A stretch of DNA of 64,000 bases from Armigeres subalbatus (GCF_024139115.2 NC_085139.1:143704652-143768651), one strand, 5' to 3'; positions 33,067 through 45,099 are shown, counted from the stretch's first letter. The notes: generated from the letters alone by a model not told the origin. Numbers and translations: made by a program.

Positions 33067-33350
33067 GGCCCTCCTTAGCCGTGCGATAAGACGCGCGGCT
33101 ACAAAGCAAGACCATGCTGAGGGTGGCTGGGTTCGATTCCCAGTGCCGGTCTAGGTAATTTTTGGATTGAAAATTGTCTCGACTTCCTTGGGCATAAAAG
33201 TATCACTGTGCTAGCCTCATGATATACGAATGCAAAAATGGTAATCTGGCTTAGAAACCTCGCAGTAAATAAATGTGGAAGTCCTTAATGAACACTAAAC
33301 TGCGAGGCGGCTCTGTCCCAGTGTGGGGATGTAATACCAATAAGAAGAAG
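33067..33350 (+). mobile_element. Full-length tRNA-derived SINE (Feilai-type) with ATTGTTG duplication
   Basis: 284 bases. The head TTAGCCGTGCGATAAGACGC (A box) and GGGTTCGATTCCCAG (B box) are tRNA-like; the body includes CCGGTCTAGGTAATTTT and GCATAAAAGTATCACTGTGC. It ends TAATACCAATAAGAAGAAG. ATTGTTG flanks it at 33060-33066 and 33351-33357. It splits the Loa LINE palm between CIV and GEMLSKRE. A tRNA-related promoter and LINE-like ending fit mobilisation by a LINE. Confidence 0.85.
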
Positions 33351-34200
33351 ATTGTTGATGTGATTGGCGAGATGTTATCAAAAAGAGAAATATCAGCCAA
33401 CCTTGGAAGCTCATCAAATAGTGTCAGATCAGTAAAAGGGTGTCCTCAAGGAGGCTTACTATAGACAATAGAGGTGATGTGGTATTTAATCGTTGATGAT
33501 CTTCTCAAACAACTGGATGCTCGAGGCTTTGGCTTCGCGGATGACATGGTTATATTGGTAAGAGGAAAATATGACTGTGTTACTTCGGACCGAATGCAAA
33601 TTGCTCTAAATTTCATCACACTAAAAACACTCACACTCATCACTGGAAAAGAAGGATTAAACATAAATCCTTCCTTGGGTTCCACATTAGTGGCGTTTAC
33701 AAAGAGAAGAAATATTTTTTTCCTACTTTAAAATTGAAAGGAGAAGATTTGAAACTTTCAAACCCAGTCAAGCATCTTGGAATTAGACTTGACAATAAGC
33801 TGAATTGGAACTTACATTTTGAGGAAGCATTAAGCAAAGCTACAAAATGCTTTATGGATAGGTAAGGCGATGTTCGGTAAAAAGTGGGGACTAAAGCCAA
33901 AAATAATTCAATGGATTTATACGGCGATTGTGTAACCCAGAATGTCATATGCCGAATTAATATGGTGGCCAAAAACAAAAAAAAAGGGTGGTTCAGAAGA
34001 AGTTGGAAAATTTTCAAAGATTAGCTACTCTTTCAATAACTGGTGAAATGAGAAGCACGCCGAATAAAGCGCTAGACGCTTTGCTCCACGTGCTACCATT
34101 GGATCAATTTATTCAATTAGAAGCAGAGAAGAGTGTTTTGAAGATCAAGACTTCTTCGAAGGTGACCTAAAAGGACGTCTTAGTATCCTAAACAAAATAA
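33351..34200 (+). pseudogene. Loa LINE: RT palm with FADD, and thumb
   Basis: GEMLSKREISANLGSSSNSV, VKGCPQGG, VDDLLKQLDARGF and the catalytic FADD at 33534-33545 (Phe in place of Tyr is normal in this clade). Then KHLGIRLDNKLNWNLHFEEA, WGLKPKIIQWIYTAIV, ELIWWPKTK and RLATLSITGEMRSTPNKALD. At least four frame changes and several stops. Confidence 0.7.
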
Positions 34201-34812
34201 GTATCAACTCACTTATCACAAACAATGATGACTGGATGAGTAGAAGGTTAAATTTTTATCGATGTTTTGTTGTAATTTATCTTGAGCGAAATATATGAGC
34301 GAACGGTTGACCAAATCTTTGCTCAGGATCGATTGTATTTTACACCGATGGTTCAAAGCTGAACAATCAAGTTGGAGCAGGCGTAACTGGCCCAGGGATA
34401 TACGATTTCCATGGGCAAGTGGTCAACTGTCTTCCAAACTGAGATTCAGGCTATTCTTGAATACTCTAAATTATGCTTACGCAGAAATTACAGACAATAA
34501 AATATTTGCATAATGTATGACAGTCAAGCATCATTGAAATCAGCAACATGCACATTGCACATCCGAACTCGTTTGGGTGACTGAACACATTAGTCACTCC
34601 AAACCTTGGGTAGTGGTAACAAAGAGAACCTGTATTGGGTTCCTGGTCATTGTGGCATTGAAGGCAATGAACAAGCTGATATGCTGGTCAGACTTGGTTC
34701 ATTTCGACAATTCATAGGTCCCGAACCATTTTGTGGTGTAACTGCGTGCTCTTTTAGAATGGAACTTAAATATTGGGAACATTTCCAGAGGACATCTGGA
34801 AAAACACCTTGA
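34201..34812 (+). pseudogene. Loa LINE: RNase H domain
   Basis: YFTPMVQS near 34337 is the equivalent of the YTDGS start of RNase H with the Asp lost. MGKWSTVFQTEIQAILE carries the E (34410-34460), YDSQASLKS the D (~34517) and YWVPGHCGIEGNEQADMLVR the final H and D (34621-34690). Frames are broken by stops, so the domain is dead. Confidence 0.7.
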
Positions 34813-35049
34813 TTGCGTAGTAATCTAAACGTTTCATAACACCAATCGAATTTATCACTCGCAAAGTTTTAGATCTTTCAAAAAAGATCTTAACATATAT
34901 ACAGGTCTTATAACAGGCCATTGCCCGTGCCGATATCACTTGAAGCTGTTAGGAAAACTTCAAGGTGATGTATGTCGTTTCTCCAGCATACATGTGTAGA
35001 AGATTCGAAACATCTGCTATGCCATTGTCCGACCAAGTTCGGTCACATA

Positions 35050-37469
35050 TAAGTGGCGGCAACTAACTTGCAACATGTGTGCTACTTAAGTGAAGTCTCC
35101 TTAGTATCACAAGTTACTTAAAACCTCTGTTCCCGTCACCACCGTGATGCAAAATAATGTAAAACGCGTTAGTGGCAGACTCGTTATTTCTATTCAAATC
35201 TTATTTAGAACCAAACTTCTGAAACAAGTTCATCAAGCCTCAATCGATATCGCAGTATAGACTAATTGCCATGGTGAACAACATGGGTCATATTTCCCAC
35301 AGCGAAAAATACCTGACCACATAAAAATTACCATAACTTACAAAAGAATTTGACACCACACCGTTCGCTTTATGTTAATTTGCCGACACCGTTTTAGCGC
35401 GAGTGCGGAAAACCTTATTTATATGCAAAATAGCTCCTAAATGACATCCTTGAAAATCGCGATGGCACTTGCCGCAACTTGTTCTTGGTATGCACATTTA
35501 GGACCAAAGAGATACTTTCATCGCCCATTTGCATATGGAAGAAAGAAAAATTGCATAGCCAAACAACAGAGGGACCGGACAAACGCTGCTGGCGACAATG
35601 ACGATGACGTCCTCCTCGGTTGCCTGGGAAGTATTGCTTAGACTGGCTTGATATACGAAACTAAAAAAAAACGCAAAGAATTATGTGACTTGATGGTAAT
35701 AAGAATTTCAAACCCCACAGCATTGTAACTTCATTGGATATAAACACAATTGTGACTGTCAAAACCATGGGTGTCCTAAAATGGAGAATTTAAACGAATG
35801 GAATCCCGATGGATCAGTCTGCGCAGCACACGTACTACATGTGTGAAACTGTGACTTCGTGATAGAATGTCTCCGTGAAGGCAGACGTGTTAATTTACAT
35901 AATTACACAAAAAGGCACTGCCATCCCATGTGACTTTTCCTTCATCTCGGGCCGCCCAGGGAATGTGTATCAGTATGCGCTCTAATCTGAGAACTTCTAA
36001 ACTCTTTCAACTTCAACAGCGCTGGAAAGTAGTGGTGTAAATGAGGTGCTCTTTTGGCCTATATGAAACGTGAAGTCGGGGACTAAAATTACGTACGTCG
36101 TTGAGATCTGTTAGCGGTTAGCTACCATCCTGCTCCATGTGCAACATACACGGCTGCCTGGTCCACAAAATGAAGCACTTTTGTTTGCTAGCCAACAGTG
36201 TCAATATGCCAAGTACTCAATAATGGGTCGAAAGATTAATTTTATTGTGTAATGTTGAAGAATGCCAAAAAACAACCCAACAGAAGTTGCACAAACATGT
36301 GGTTTGGAACGGTATTATTATGTGAAATCACTGCACTGCAAGTGGCTAAAATCTCATTTTAGCGCGTTTATTTAATAATACTTTCATTATGCAATTTGGT
36401 GTAAATAAGTCTTTTAGACATTTCATCAGTCAGTTCAAGAGCTTCTTTAGAGTTATTCAGCTTAATGATCAATCCCATTAAAAGTGAGATTGATTTTTTA
36501 TACTGTACAACATTTAAAGTTTGTATCATCACCAAAGTTCTCCTGAAAAAGTTTGTCGACGTCGTTAGTTCGTAATTCCATTACTTTCGGAGATTTATTA
36601 CTTTTCATGCCAACAAACTTTCAACATGTCCATCGCATAAGCATTCGAGCGTATGGAAACTCATGGTGCATTGGTCCATGAACTCCTTGTGACTAAACTT
36701 TTTGTACAAATATTAAAGGTTTACAATATCCAGCATAGGAGTGAAGAACATTTGCATCAAGATACGATCAAAAACAACCTGCCCTGAGTATAAGCTCTAC
36801 TTGAAGTTTCAGAGGGGTATACTAAACCACTAAAAAAAATAAATCTTACAATTATTGTACAATCTGGCACTAACCGTTTTTGGTAACAATGATGTTATGT
36901 GTTGGAAAGCCCAGCTGATGGTTTGGCGAATATGAATTATTATTGTTTTCAAATTGTTTATTTCTATTTTTCATTTAAATGTCTAAGTGTACAATAATCC
37001 TTTGTTTATACATTTGTGTGTGTTAATTCTAATGTTTATTATATGCTTAGTATCAAGGATTGAATTCAAAAGAGCATGAGACAGTGTCTAACTTATCACT
37101 TCTGTATACATAAACGATACGTAGCATATCATGAGAGACTTTTTTTGCGCGCTCTCATGATAAAGAAGTGGGGCGGGAGACTTTACCTCATGATAAATGT
37201 CTTTTAAACAGCTGGTTTTTAAGATGCATTTCAACTTGTTCTACACAGCTGTGCGGTCCCCAACACTAAATGAGCAAGAACAAAGCGACTTACATGACTC
37301 GCTATGTTTGGAACAGTTTTTGTCTTTCTTTTATCGTTTTTAGTTATCTATTGAGAGCAATTTCAGTCTAGGGTCCAGGGTTGAACTTCTCCTTAATAAA
37401 GAGGCAAAAATAAAATTTTTGTTAATTATTTGTTATGTATCCCGATTTAAGATTTTCTTTGTTTATTGG
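35050..37469. other. No gene recognised
   Basis: AT-rich sequence with short unrelated open frames; the 66-codon frame at 35441 has no domain. A weak hairpin, ATCATGAGAGA..TCTCATGAT, is at 37128-37165. No SINE, tRNA or MITE edge was recognised here. Confidence 0.4.
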
Positions 37470-37817
37470 AATGCTTTATTCATCTATTTATTCAATTATT
37501 TATTAATTCATTAATACATATATTTATTTATTGTATATATATGTATATATTTTGTTTTACTTATTTATTTATTTAATTATTTGCTTTTTTATTTGTTTAT
37601 AATTTTTAAATTATTTATTCATTAAGATATTTATTCATTTATTTATTAAGATACTTATTCACTTATTTATTTATTTATTTATATTTTATTTTTTATTTGT
37701 TTATTTATTTATTTATTTATTTATTCATTCATTTATTTATACATTTATTTATTTATTTGTTTATTTATTTATTTAAATGATTTAAAAACGAATAAATGTT
37801 TTTCTATTTATTTATTT
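37470..37817 (+). repeat. (TTTA)n array of ~350 bases
   Basis: TTTATTTATTTA with sporadic interruptions. It directly adjoins the dispersed repeat at 37818; read on the minus strand it is that element's (AAAT)n tail, unusually long. Confidence 0.85.
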
Positions 37818-38055
37818 ACTAGCAGACCCGACGAACTTCGTTTCACCTAAAATTGATTTATTCTTTGATTAGCTCTCGAGAAGAAATTTCTTGTTCATTT
37901 GTATGGAAGCCCCCCTTATCCAGAAGGGGGACGGGTTTTAAAGCTCTACAGAAACATATCTTCCATCCCAAAACCTCCACATTCCAGATTTAGTTCCATT
38001 CGCTCGGTTAATTCTCGAGTTATGATGCAATTAGTGTTTTTCATTTTCACTTTAT
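37818..38055 (-). mobile_element. 3'-end fragment of a dispersed retroelement (copy 2)
   Basis: Same family as 7525-7905. The minus strand reads ..GAAACGAAGTTCGTCGGGTC then TGCTAGT and the AAAT tail. GCCCCCCTTATCCAGAAGGG is an internal hairpin shared with copy 1. Family not identified; 5'-truncated. Confidence 0.65.
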
Positions 38056-38387
38056 CCGCGGTGGAAAATGATTGCCAGAAGAAAACTTCTCGCTTGATCC
38101 CAGCCTAAGTTATAGTGCGCGCTTTGAGTAGCATCAAAATAGAATAGTAAATCAGGAATAGTAATTTAATATTAGGCCCTTGTGTGCTTGCGAAAGTCTG
38201 GACGTGATAGGCAGTGAAGCGATCCTGTGAAAGCGTGTGAGATAGGTGAGACATGAGTTAAAAGGATGAAAAAAGGAAAAAAAAGAAGGAGGAAAAAATA
38301 AAAAAATAATAAAATGAAGAAAGAAGAAAGAAAGGAAAATACCCCTCTTCATTTTGAAAGAAGTAAGAAGGAATAATGAATATTTAG
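38056..38387. other. Polypurine run, otherwise empty
   Basis: 38266-38345 is nearly all A and G (AAAAAGGAAAAAAAAGAAGG and so on). No coding feature. Confidence 0.55.
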
Positions 38388-38674
38388 AAGAATTTCCACC
38401 GCTTCAAATTGCAAATTGAGTATCTTTCAGATGCTTGATTTGCCCAATCGTCACATGTGCGAGGAGGTTGGTACTCGGATTCTGATGGCTTTTCCGCAAA
38501 AGGGACCTTTAAGCGGTCTTTTTGTGTAGGAGCTATCACGCCTATCTAGAGAGTAAGAGGATAAGGGTCCCTGTCCAAGTCCCTGCAAGACTCGTGGATT
38601 CTTTTTCGCAATTTTCATATCAATGTATCCATTTAGAAACATGTGCTGTGCATATGCACACCCAGGATATTTAA
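38388..38674 (+). mobile_element. Partial copy of the TTAA-ended repeat of 55581-56239
   Basis: Shares GAGGTTGGTACTCGGATTCT, GGCTTTTCCGCAAA, ATCTAGAGAGTA, CGTGGATTCTTTTTCGCAA and the end GTGCATATGCACA..GGATATTTAA (TTAA at 38671-38674). Its first 70 bases (TTGCAAATTGAGTATCTTTC) match the other copy in the opposite orientation relative to the rest. The B box is damaged. Confidence 0.65.
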
Positions 38675-40020
38675 CAAGCGATAGGGATTTATATCCTAAT
38701 TATCAATTGATGTTTCTCAATTCTCATTCCACATTCCTCACTTCGAACTTTGCATTCCTCGCTTCGCATCCTCACTGCTTATTTTTAATTACACACCTCA
38801 CTCTTAATTTCTCACTTGTCGCTTTTACTTTTCACTCCTCATTTATCATTGAAAAATGCGACCAATTGAGCTGATGCGTAATGAGTAGATAGTACTTCTT
38901 TGGATTTCTAGAATCTCATTCCTCTGTTCTGAACTTCGAGAAAAATATTTCGAAGAAACTTTAATGAATTCCAAATGAAACTTCGAATCTATTTCAAACC
39001 GCATCTGGAATGAATACCGCGAATAAGTTATTCAATATTGATTCAAAAGTGTATCGATTTCTGGATCTCCGCATTTTCAATTTCTTTTAGGGATTCATTC
39101 GTCCTCATCATTTTCATAATTTATGTAATTTGAGTATGCAATAATTCCTTGGTTTTAGGAATCATGTTAGAATCTATCAAGGATTCGTTGCGTCTATTTG
39201 AACTAGGGTAGAATACGGCTTTGGCAGGGTGCGACATTTGTTGGCACCCTCAACAATATTTGCGTTTTCCAGCAAACATACACTATTTATGAACATAAAT
39301 TTGATTCAATCACACAATTTCAAGTCTAGGCTTTCATTTGAATAAGTTGCTTGTGTAAAAGTAGCAAGATTTGACGAATTAATCACCGAAACAAATTTGC
39401 ACCTACGAAATCCTTGCCATTATTGCATCGCCCAAGAAAGCAGCAGACGAAAAGCAAACTGTTACTTACTTTTTTGGATCGCTTGTTTCTTCTCTTTATC
39501 GTGTATGATACGACAAATTAGGTACGTAAACTACTTTTTACACTTTATTACCACTTGATTATCACCACAAATAGCAAATTTATCCAATATTTGCTCTATG
39601 TTTCACTAAATGAAATTGGGACTGTTCGTTTTCTTTGGCAGCAGTGCACTTCGAAATAGAGCGAGAGAATGTGTTTGTGAGCATATCAAACACACGCTAA
39701 AAAAATACCACGCACAATTCCATGTGATTTAATTTAGCAAAACTACGAACAAAATATCCGGCGTTGGCATTTATTTTAAAAAAGTGTTAGAATACAAATG
39801 CTTCTATTCAGATTTTTACTCAGACCATGAATTATATCAAAAGTGATAGCCACACCGTAGTATTTTAAGCCTTATGTGGCTGACAGAACCGTTTTCCTTT
39901 TGCAACTTTAAGGTGAAGGTGGGTTGAGTACCAAAACAAACCTTTGAAAGTATTGGTACAATAAAAACTGTCATATACTGTAGTAGTATTGGTGTCGTAT
40001 TCATAAAAAAAAATATGAGT
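38675..40020. other. No gene recognised
   Basis: Pyrimidine-rich ATTCCTCACTT units at 38717-38860; a hairpin AGGGTGC..GCACCCT at 39227-39251. Otherwise AT-rich with no exon or element edge seen. Confidence 0.4.
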
Positions 40021-40376
40021 AGGGTGGTTCAAAAACGACCGAGCTCCATCACGCTCACTCGATTCCGTCCCATGCTCCGAGTGTCCTCCAAAAACCGAAT
40101 CGAACAAAACCTGGGTGAGCACAAGCCGGTTCAAGTTTGTATGAAAACTAGTATGTGAAACTAAACCTTTCACTACACTGGCTACAGCGCCTCCCCTCCA
40201 AACGCTGGTGAAAAGAGAACCCACATAGCTGAAAGCAACATTCCAGAGACTTCACTGAACGAAATTCGCACCGCAGGAAAGAACCATTGATTACGTAACG
40301 CAAAAAAAAAGCATTTTATATCCCGCTCACCCCCATGTCACACTTTCTGTACGAAGTATCTGCCCCTGGTGCAGAT

Positions 40377-40565
40377 CCCTAGTAACGGAGAAGATGGGCG
40401 TGGCCAGCAATGGTAGCTTTCATGCTTTATCCTTTTGGACCTTTAATTGGGTTGCTATTAAATCCCAAATAGTAATCCATAAGCAATTGGAGTAAGAAAG
40501 TTAAAGAATATACATGATAGCTATCAGTATGCAATCTACGAAATACTCCGTTACAACGCAACGCA
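40377..40565. mobile_element. 189-bp insertion between 26-bp direct repeats
   Basis: The 26 bases starting ACGAAGTATCTGCCCCTGGT at 40351-40376 recur exactly at 40566-40591. The insert has GTAACGGAG near its left end and CTCCGTTAC near its right end. Either an insertion with a long target duplication or a local duplication. Confidence 0.5.
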
Positions 40566-40670
40566 ACGAAGTATCTGCCCCTGGTGCAGATATCACAGAC
40601 AAATTCTGGCTATTTTGTTGAATTACACGTTTCACTGATTCCTTTTGAGAAGCCTGATTATCATGCTAGA

Positions 40671-40977
40671 CAAGGATGTTATCGATCGTTAAGTAATTTG
40701 CGTTCAATCATTTAGTATTTTGTCAATAACTTATTCCAGAAGCTGATTTTCAAAATGTGTTGTATAGTGGACTTCTAGTGGAAAGGTTTTTCAACAACTC
40801 TGCCTGATGGTTTGTTGTTAGAATTCAACTAATAACAGAGTTACAGCGCTAGTAGCAATAACTTAAACTAAATTATTGAAATTTCGTTATCATTTAGTCT
40901 AAGTTACTGAAAATACTGCTGTGACTACGTTACTAGTGGATCGAATGCAAATTACTAAATGATCGATAACATCCTTG
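40671..40977. mobile_element. 307-bp hAT-like MITE with 8-bp duplication
   Basis: Ends CAAGGATGTTATCGATCGTT and its inverse (ATCGATAACATCCTTG), with arms of about 47 bases. The flanks ATGCTAGA (40663-40670) and ATGCTAAA (40978-40985) match at 7 of 8 bases, the size of a hAT duplication. The interior is AT-rich and partly palindromic. Confidence 0.75.
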
Positions 40978-41106
40978 ATGCTAAAGACTCGCAACCTCGA
41001 TTAAAATCGACTTCCAACTATTGGAACGACCATTCAATATGCATTGTCTATGGAGTTAAAGCTCTTGAATATTTCATCAATTTTGTTAGGAAAATTATTT
41101 TGAGCT

Positions 41107-41292
41107 TTTTAGTGGAATGTTTTCACTTGTCATAAGACGAGTTTGTACAATCCCATTTAATTCCACCACTTAGTCGGGCAAGAACGAGACACTGAAGACG
41201 ACCTTACTGTTGAGGTCGAAATACGTATCTGTCAAGGTACAATTAAGTGGTGAATTAAATGGGATTGTACAAACTTGTCTTATGACAAGTGG
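41107..41292 (+). mobile_element. Palindromic element carrying a hammerhead-like core (copy 2)
   Basis: Arms TGGAATGTTTTCACTTGTCA.. (41112) and its inverse ending near 41292 are about 60 bases. Between them, 41188-41233 holds GACA, CTGAAGA, a CGACC..GGTCG stem, GAAA, ATACGTAT, C and TGTC. Related copies are at 25372 and 50255. Confidence 0.7.
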
Positions 41293-41521
41293 TATTTCAT
41301 CCAGTCATGTGGTCTCCCCCTCGCCAGCGCCCAATGACGGAGTGCCACAATCAGAATAATGTTAAATTCAACCTCGCCATATCAACTGTCAGTCATACAA
41401 ACCTGAAACGACCTGTGCACGATAAGCCCCTATTTAAACCAGCCCAAACCATCAAACGACACCCAAAATATGAAACATCGACTGAGCCTGGCGGAGCAAA
41501 ATCATTTTTGAACCACCCTAG

Positions 41522-44500
41522 TTATTAGTTTGCTGCTATCGGTGCCGCCAGTGTTTACATTCGATCCGCGATCAGTTTTTCATAGTTTTTTTCGGGCAAA
41601 AATAGCAGTTTTTATAAAGTTTTCGGTTCAAACAAGTGACTGATTTCAAAAAGTGATGTTTCACTTGCATTCCATCAACATTTCGGGCTGCTCATGTGCG
41701 AAGAAGTGAGTAAAACCTTAATTTGTTTAATGCCCTTTGAGCAGAAGTGAAGTGCAGTGATAACCCCACCAAATCGCGAACGGCTATTAAATTGGCACAA
41801 GATTGCTGATTTATGATATAATTCGAGCCGAAATACATAGGATTCTTCGGAGAAACATGTTCATTATCACGGGAAGTGAATAAATATGCTGTGAACAGGT
41901 TAGTAATTCGAATATTGAACTTTTGTTCGAAGCTGTTCGATGCATTCGAATGTTTGTGGGAGAGGAGTGCGGGAGGTGTGGGGTTGACCCGTGGAAGGTC
42001 AGGTGCCATATTGACGGCCATCGTGGTACTCTTCCAACTATGTCCTTAATACTTTCCAAGCTCATCAAAAAAATCATAACCATTCCCGTTCCTTCATAGC
42101 GCATTTCAACCATAAATAATTGCCTACTTTTAGGGTATTATCAATTATTCAACTGTGAAACGTAGTGTACGAATGAGGTGGCTCCAGCTCAATCTTATGT
42201 GTATAGATTTGGTTTTACATAGTTTACGTCGTTGTACACAGCCCCCATGATTATTTTGATGAAACAAACATATCATGTAAGGACCTTCAAATCTAAGGAC
42301 CGTAAAGAGCAAGTTGTATATTTGAAACTGGTTGATAGACTTTTGTTTACACGTGAAGACTCTAAGGCATTACAAAAGACAAAAGATGTAAATCTTGGCA
42401 GCGGACGAAAAGTATGTAAGTTCCCTTCTCCGAAATGGCCAACATTATTCAAATAGGTTAAAAATGGTAAAAGTTATGAAATTGTCAATATCTGGGTACA
42501 CGGGTACCCTATCTGCCATTCACGTCTGTTTTTTGTTGGCCGCATAAGGGGTAAAATTTGTTTTACAATGTGTTTAAATGTTTTTGCCTATCTTCCACGT
42601 GACATAAAATTGATGCCAAGGCCAAAATTCGTGTTTTGTTTTAAGCCAGTTTTGATAATTAATAAAAATTTCTTTCAAAATTGAGTGAAGCGAGATGAGC
42701 GTGCGGCCGATTATTATGAATGAATTTTACTACTAGAGGATATAAACAACCAGCATATGGCACCAATACATTACTAGTTTTCTACTTCCATGTCTAGTTG
42801 CTGAAGGGAGCAAAATCATTGCTGATAAAAGAAATTGCTATGCCAATAGAAGAAACTTTGACTTGTTACTTTATATTAAATTTACTAAGTTTGTGGTAAA
42901 AGATATTATATTGAGTGAACACCAATCATCAAAGGAAGAGCATACGAATGTATACCAGTTGAACTATACCTGTGTTTTAGTGTAATTATTCATTATTTTT
43001 ATCATTCAATTTGGCGAATGTCTTAGACTGCCAAGAATAGGTATTTTCCCCTACTTTTACAATTTTTGATCAATACTCTTTGTAGAATTCTTCCAGGATT
43101 CTTTTAGGTATCCTTTCGAATTCTTCCGTTTTCAAGATTCATTTGAGAATTATTTTACAATTTATGGAGATTCCTTTTGGTATTTCCAAGATTGGAAGGG
43201 GTTCGAAACCTGGTCGCCAGTGGACGTGTGTCAGATGGGCTCTTGGTGAAACTGTGTTTTCTTTGATGTTTGAAGTGTTTTTATGTGAAATAGATGTACA
43301 AAGAAATGATTGTAGGGTATTACATATTGTACATGTATTTATTGTGGAGTGGAATAGATGAAGAATGCCAGTTTTTGTTTTCGTAAAAGATGGCTAGTGA
43401 AAATTTAACCGAAGAGAAGGAACAATAATTAACTACCAAAGATATGTGTGTGCGATCCGAATCAGCTTCTCCCTGATGTTCGTGTGTGTGCCAAGCATCG
43501 TGTGTATTTATAAAGTGGTGATGGACGTGCTTAGCTGCTCTGTGACGCTGGTGAACAGTGCTACACATACTTGCTGGACAACTGCTGCTGGTGTTTGTGT
43601 TGGAAGTGGACAGGAGATTGTAACACGTCATCAACATCGTATGACTCTGACGACGGGTACTGTGCATCATGATGAATCCAAGCAACCTTATATGTAGGTA
43701 AACGTGAGTATAATATGCGTGAGATTGTTGAGTGAACGGAGTTCATGTAGAAAAACTCATATTGATTTAGAATTCCCCCCAAACATACGTGACGCCAACG
43801 GCATCGCCGCGTTTCTGTTGTTGTGTCGTTGCATGCGTGGTTGGCTGAGTGGTAGCACATTGCAGTAAGGCCGATGACATGCTCACGCGTGTGCGTGCGC
43901 GAACGCGTCCAAGACAAGAGAATTTTTCTTGCTGATATTCTGCTTTACGAGTGCTTGGACGCGTTCCGCATCACTCGACGCGTCAGTATGTCGTCGCCCT
44001 TACGCGGTTCCACAGTGTTTATTGTCGTGTTGGTCTGAATATATGTATAAGGCGATGTGAGGCGGAGTCGTGGCGATCCTATCGCCGTCGTCGGTCGCGT
44101 AGGTTTGGGGAGAGCCTGGTTGATGACGCATCTGTATGCATGTAAAATACTACATAAAGCGAAGGTATAACTGAAAATATATTGACTTTATTAGCAAATG
44201 AGTCGTACATTTCCCAACCGATTTATTTTTTGTCACCAATTGATTAGAAATTTTCTTTTCTCTCATTAATTTTTAATGATGAATTTTTTTATGCATGGCC
44301 TTAAAAACCTTGTTATCGGAATAGCAACCATTGTACAGTCAGTCTAACCTAAGCGAAGCTGTATGGCCTTAAAAAAAACCTTGTTTTTGTACCTTCCTTG
44401 ATCTGACTAAAAGGTAAAAGTTATGTACTACAGGATAACGTATTATTCAATAAATACAAATACAAATACAAACATACTTAAACATTATTTCCACTCATCT

Positions 44501-45099
44501 AGCTTCGGCGTGCATGATTTCACTCTCGCCCGATCCGGCTGTCGAGCGACGTGTGGATAATCACGGTTATTGGTATCTATGGTGGTGCGTAAATTGTTTT
44601 CGTTTATCACGGATTGTGCTTGTTGCAAAATATATCGAAATGAATTAACTTAATTACCTTAGAATGAGTGTAATGTTAGTCGATCTTTAAGTAATGGTTA
44701 GGTATTCCGCTGTTTTCTCTATCAAAACCAAATAAACAACAATCAAAAGATTTCAATGATAGTTCGTACAGCCAATCATGGGCTGTCCTTCATAGTTTTT
44801 GCACCTGGCAATAGTTTTTGTTTTTGCAAAAACTGGCAGGGGAAAGATAGTTTATGATAACCCTGAATCAACGGATACTGACTAAACAGAAGAAAAAAAA
44901 TGTAATAAGTATACCTTCGTTTTATAGTATTAGATATGAATGCTACTTAAAGATAAATGTGAGCGAGAAAAATAAAATCGAGTACTATTATTATTACTGA
45001 TGCACAGAAAGGTAAGCCACTTTTTCAATAATTTTAAATCATATATTATTATTGACAACCACTCTATATTGTCGAATAGAGCTCCCCATCATTTACCCA
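41522..45099. other. No gene recognised in 3.6 kb
   Basis: 41560-41706 (GCGATCAGTTTTTCATAG.. to GAAGAA|GTGAGT) could be a promoter-proximal exon by its donor, but no coding frame supports it. The 74-codon frame at 42232 and overlapping frames at 43320-43917 on both strands carry no domain. 44448-44475 is an ATACAA microsatellite that may be a retroelement tail. Confidence 0.35.

Larger units (their letters stand above)
30960..35045 (+). mobile_element. Decayed Loa-clade (Lian-like) LINE with RNase H, 5'-truncated
   Basis: Protein remnants occur in family order: linker before RT (30970-31390), RT fingers (31390-31780), palm (32900-33720), thumb (33730-34200), RNase H (34320-34810) and a Cys-rich end CHCPTKFGH (~35020). 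Three later insertions interrupt it: a hairpin at 31449, a SINE with a MITE at 31842-32915 and a SINE at 33067-33350. Without those the element is about 2.6 kb. Loa-clade elements such as Lian of Aedes carry an RNase H; the assignment is from motifs. Confidence 0.75.
40021..41521. mobile_element. 1.5-kb TIR element (GGGTGGTTCAAAAA ends) with nested insertions
   Basis: Left end TAGGGTGGTTCAAAAACGA (40020-40038), right end CATTTTTGAACCACCCTA (41503-41521). TA lies at the edges, so a TA target is likely. The inverted similarity continues, weakly, for about 200 bases inward (CATACAAACTTGAACC against CATACAAACCTGAAACG). Three later pieces lie inside: 40377-40565, 40671-40977 and 41107-41292. No transposase frame. 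Confidence 0.65.

Noticed and set aside
41560..41706. Promoter-proximal exon ending in GTGAGT
   Set aside because: Only the donor supports it; no coding frame or acceptor partner was found.
42232..42456. 74-codon basic frame as an exon
   Set aside because: No domain, and flanking splice signals are weak.
43843..43905. tRNA gene (TGGCTGAGTGGTAGC A box)
   Set aside because: No B box follows and no cloverleaf forms.
43320..43917. Coding exon from overlapping frames on both strands
   Set aside because: His/Cys/Thr-rich frames on both strands arise from GTG/CAC-rich sequence; no splice or domain support.
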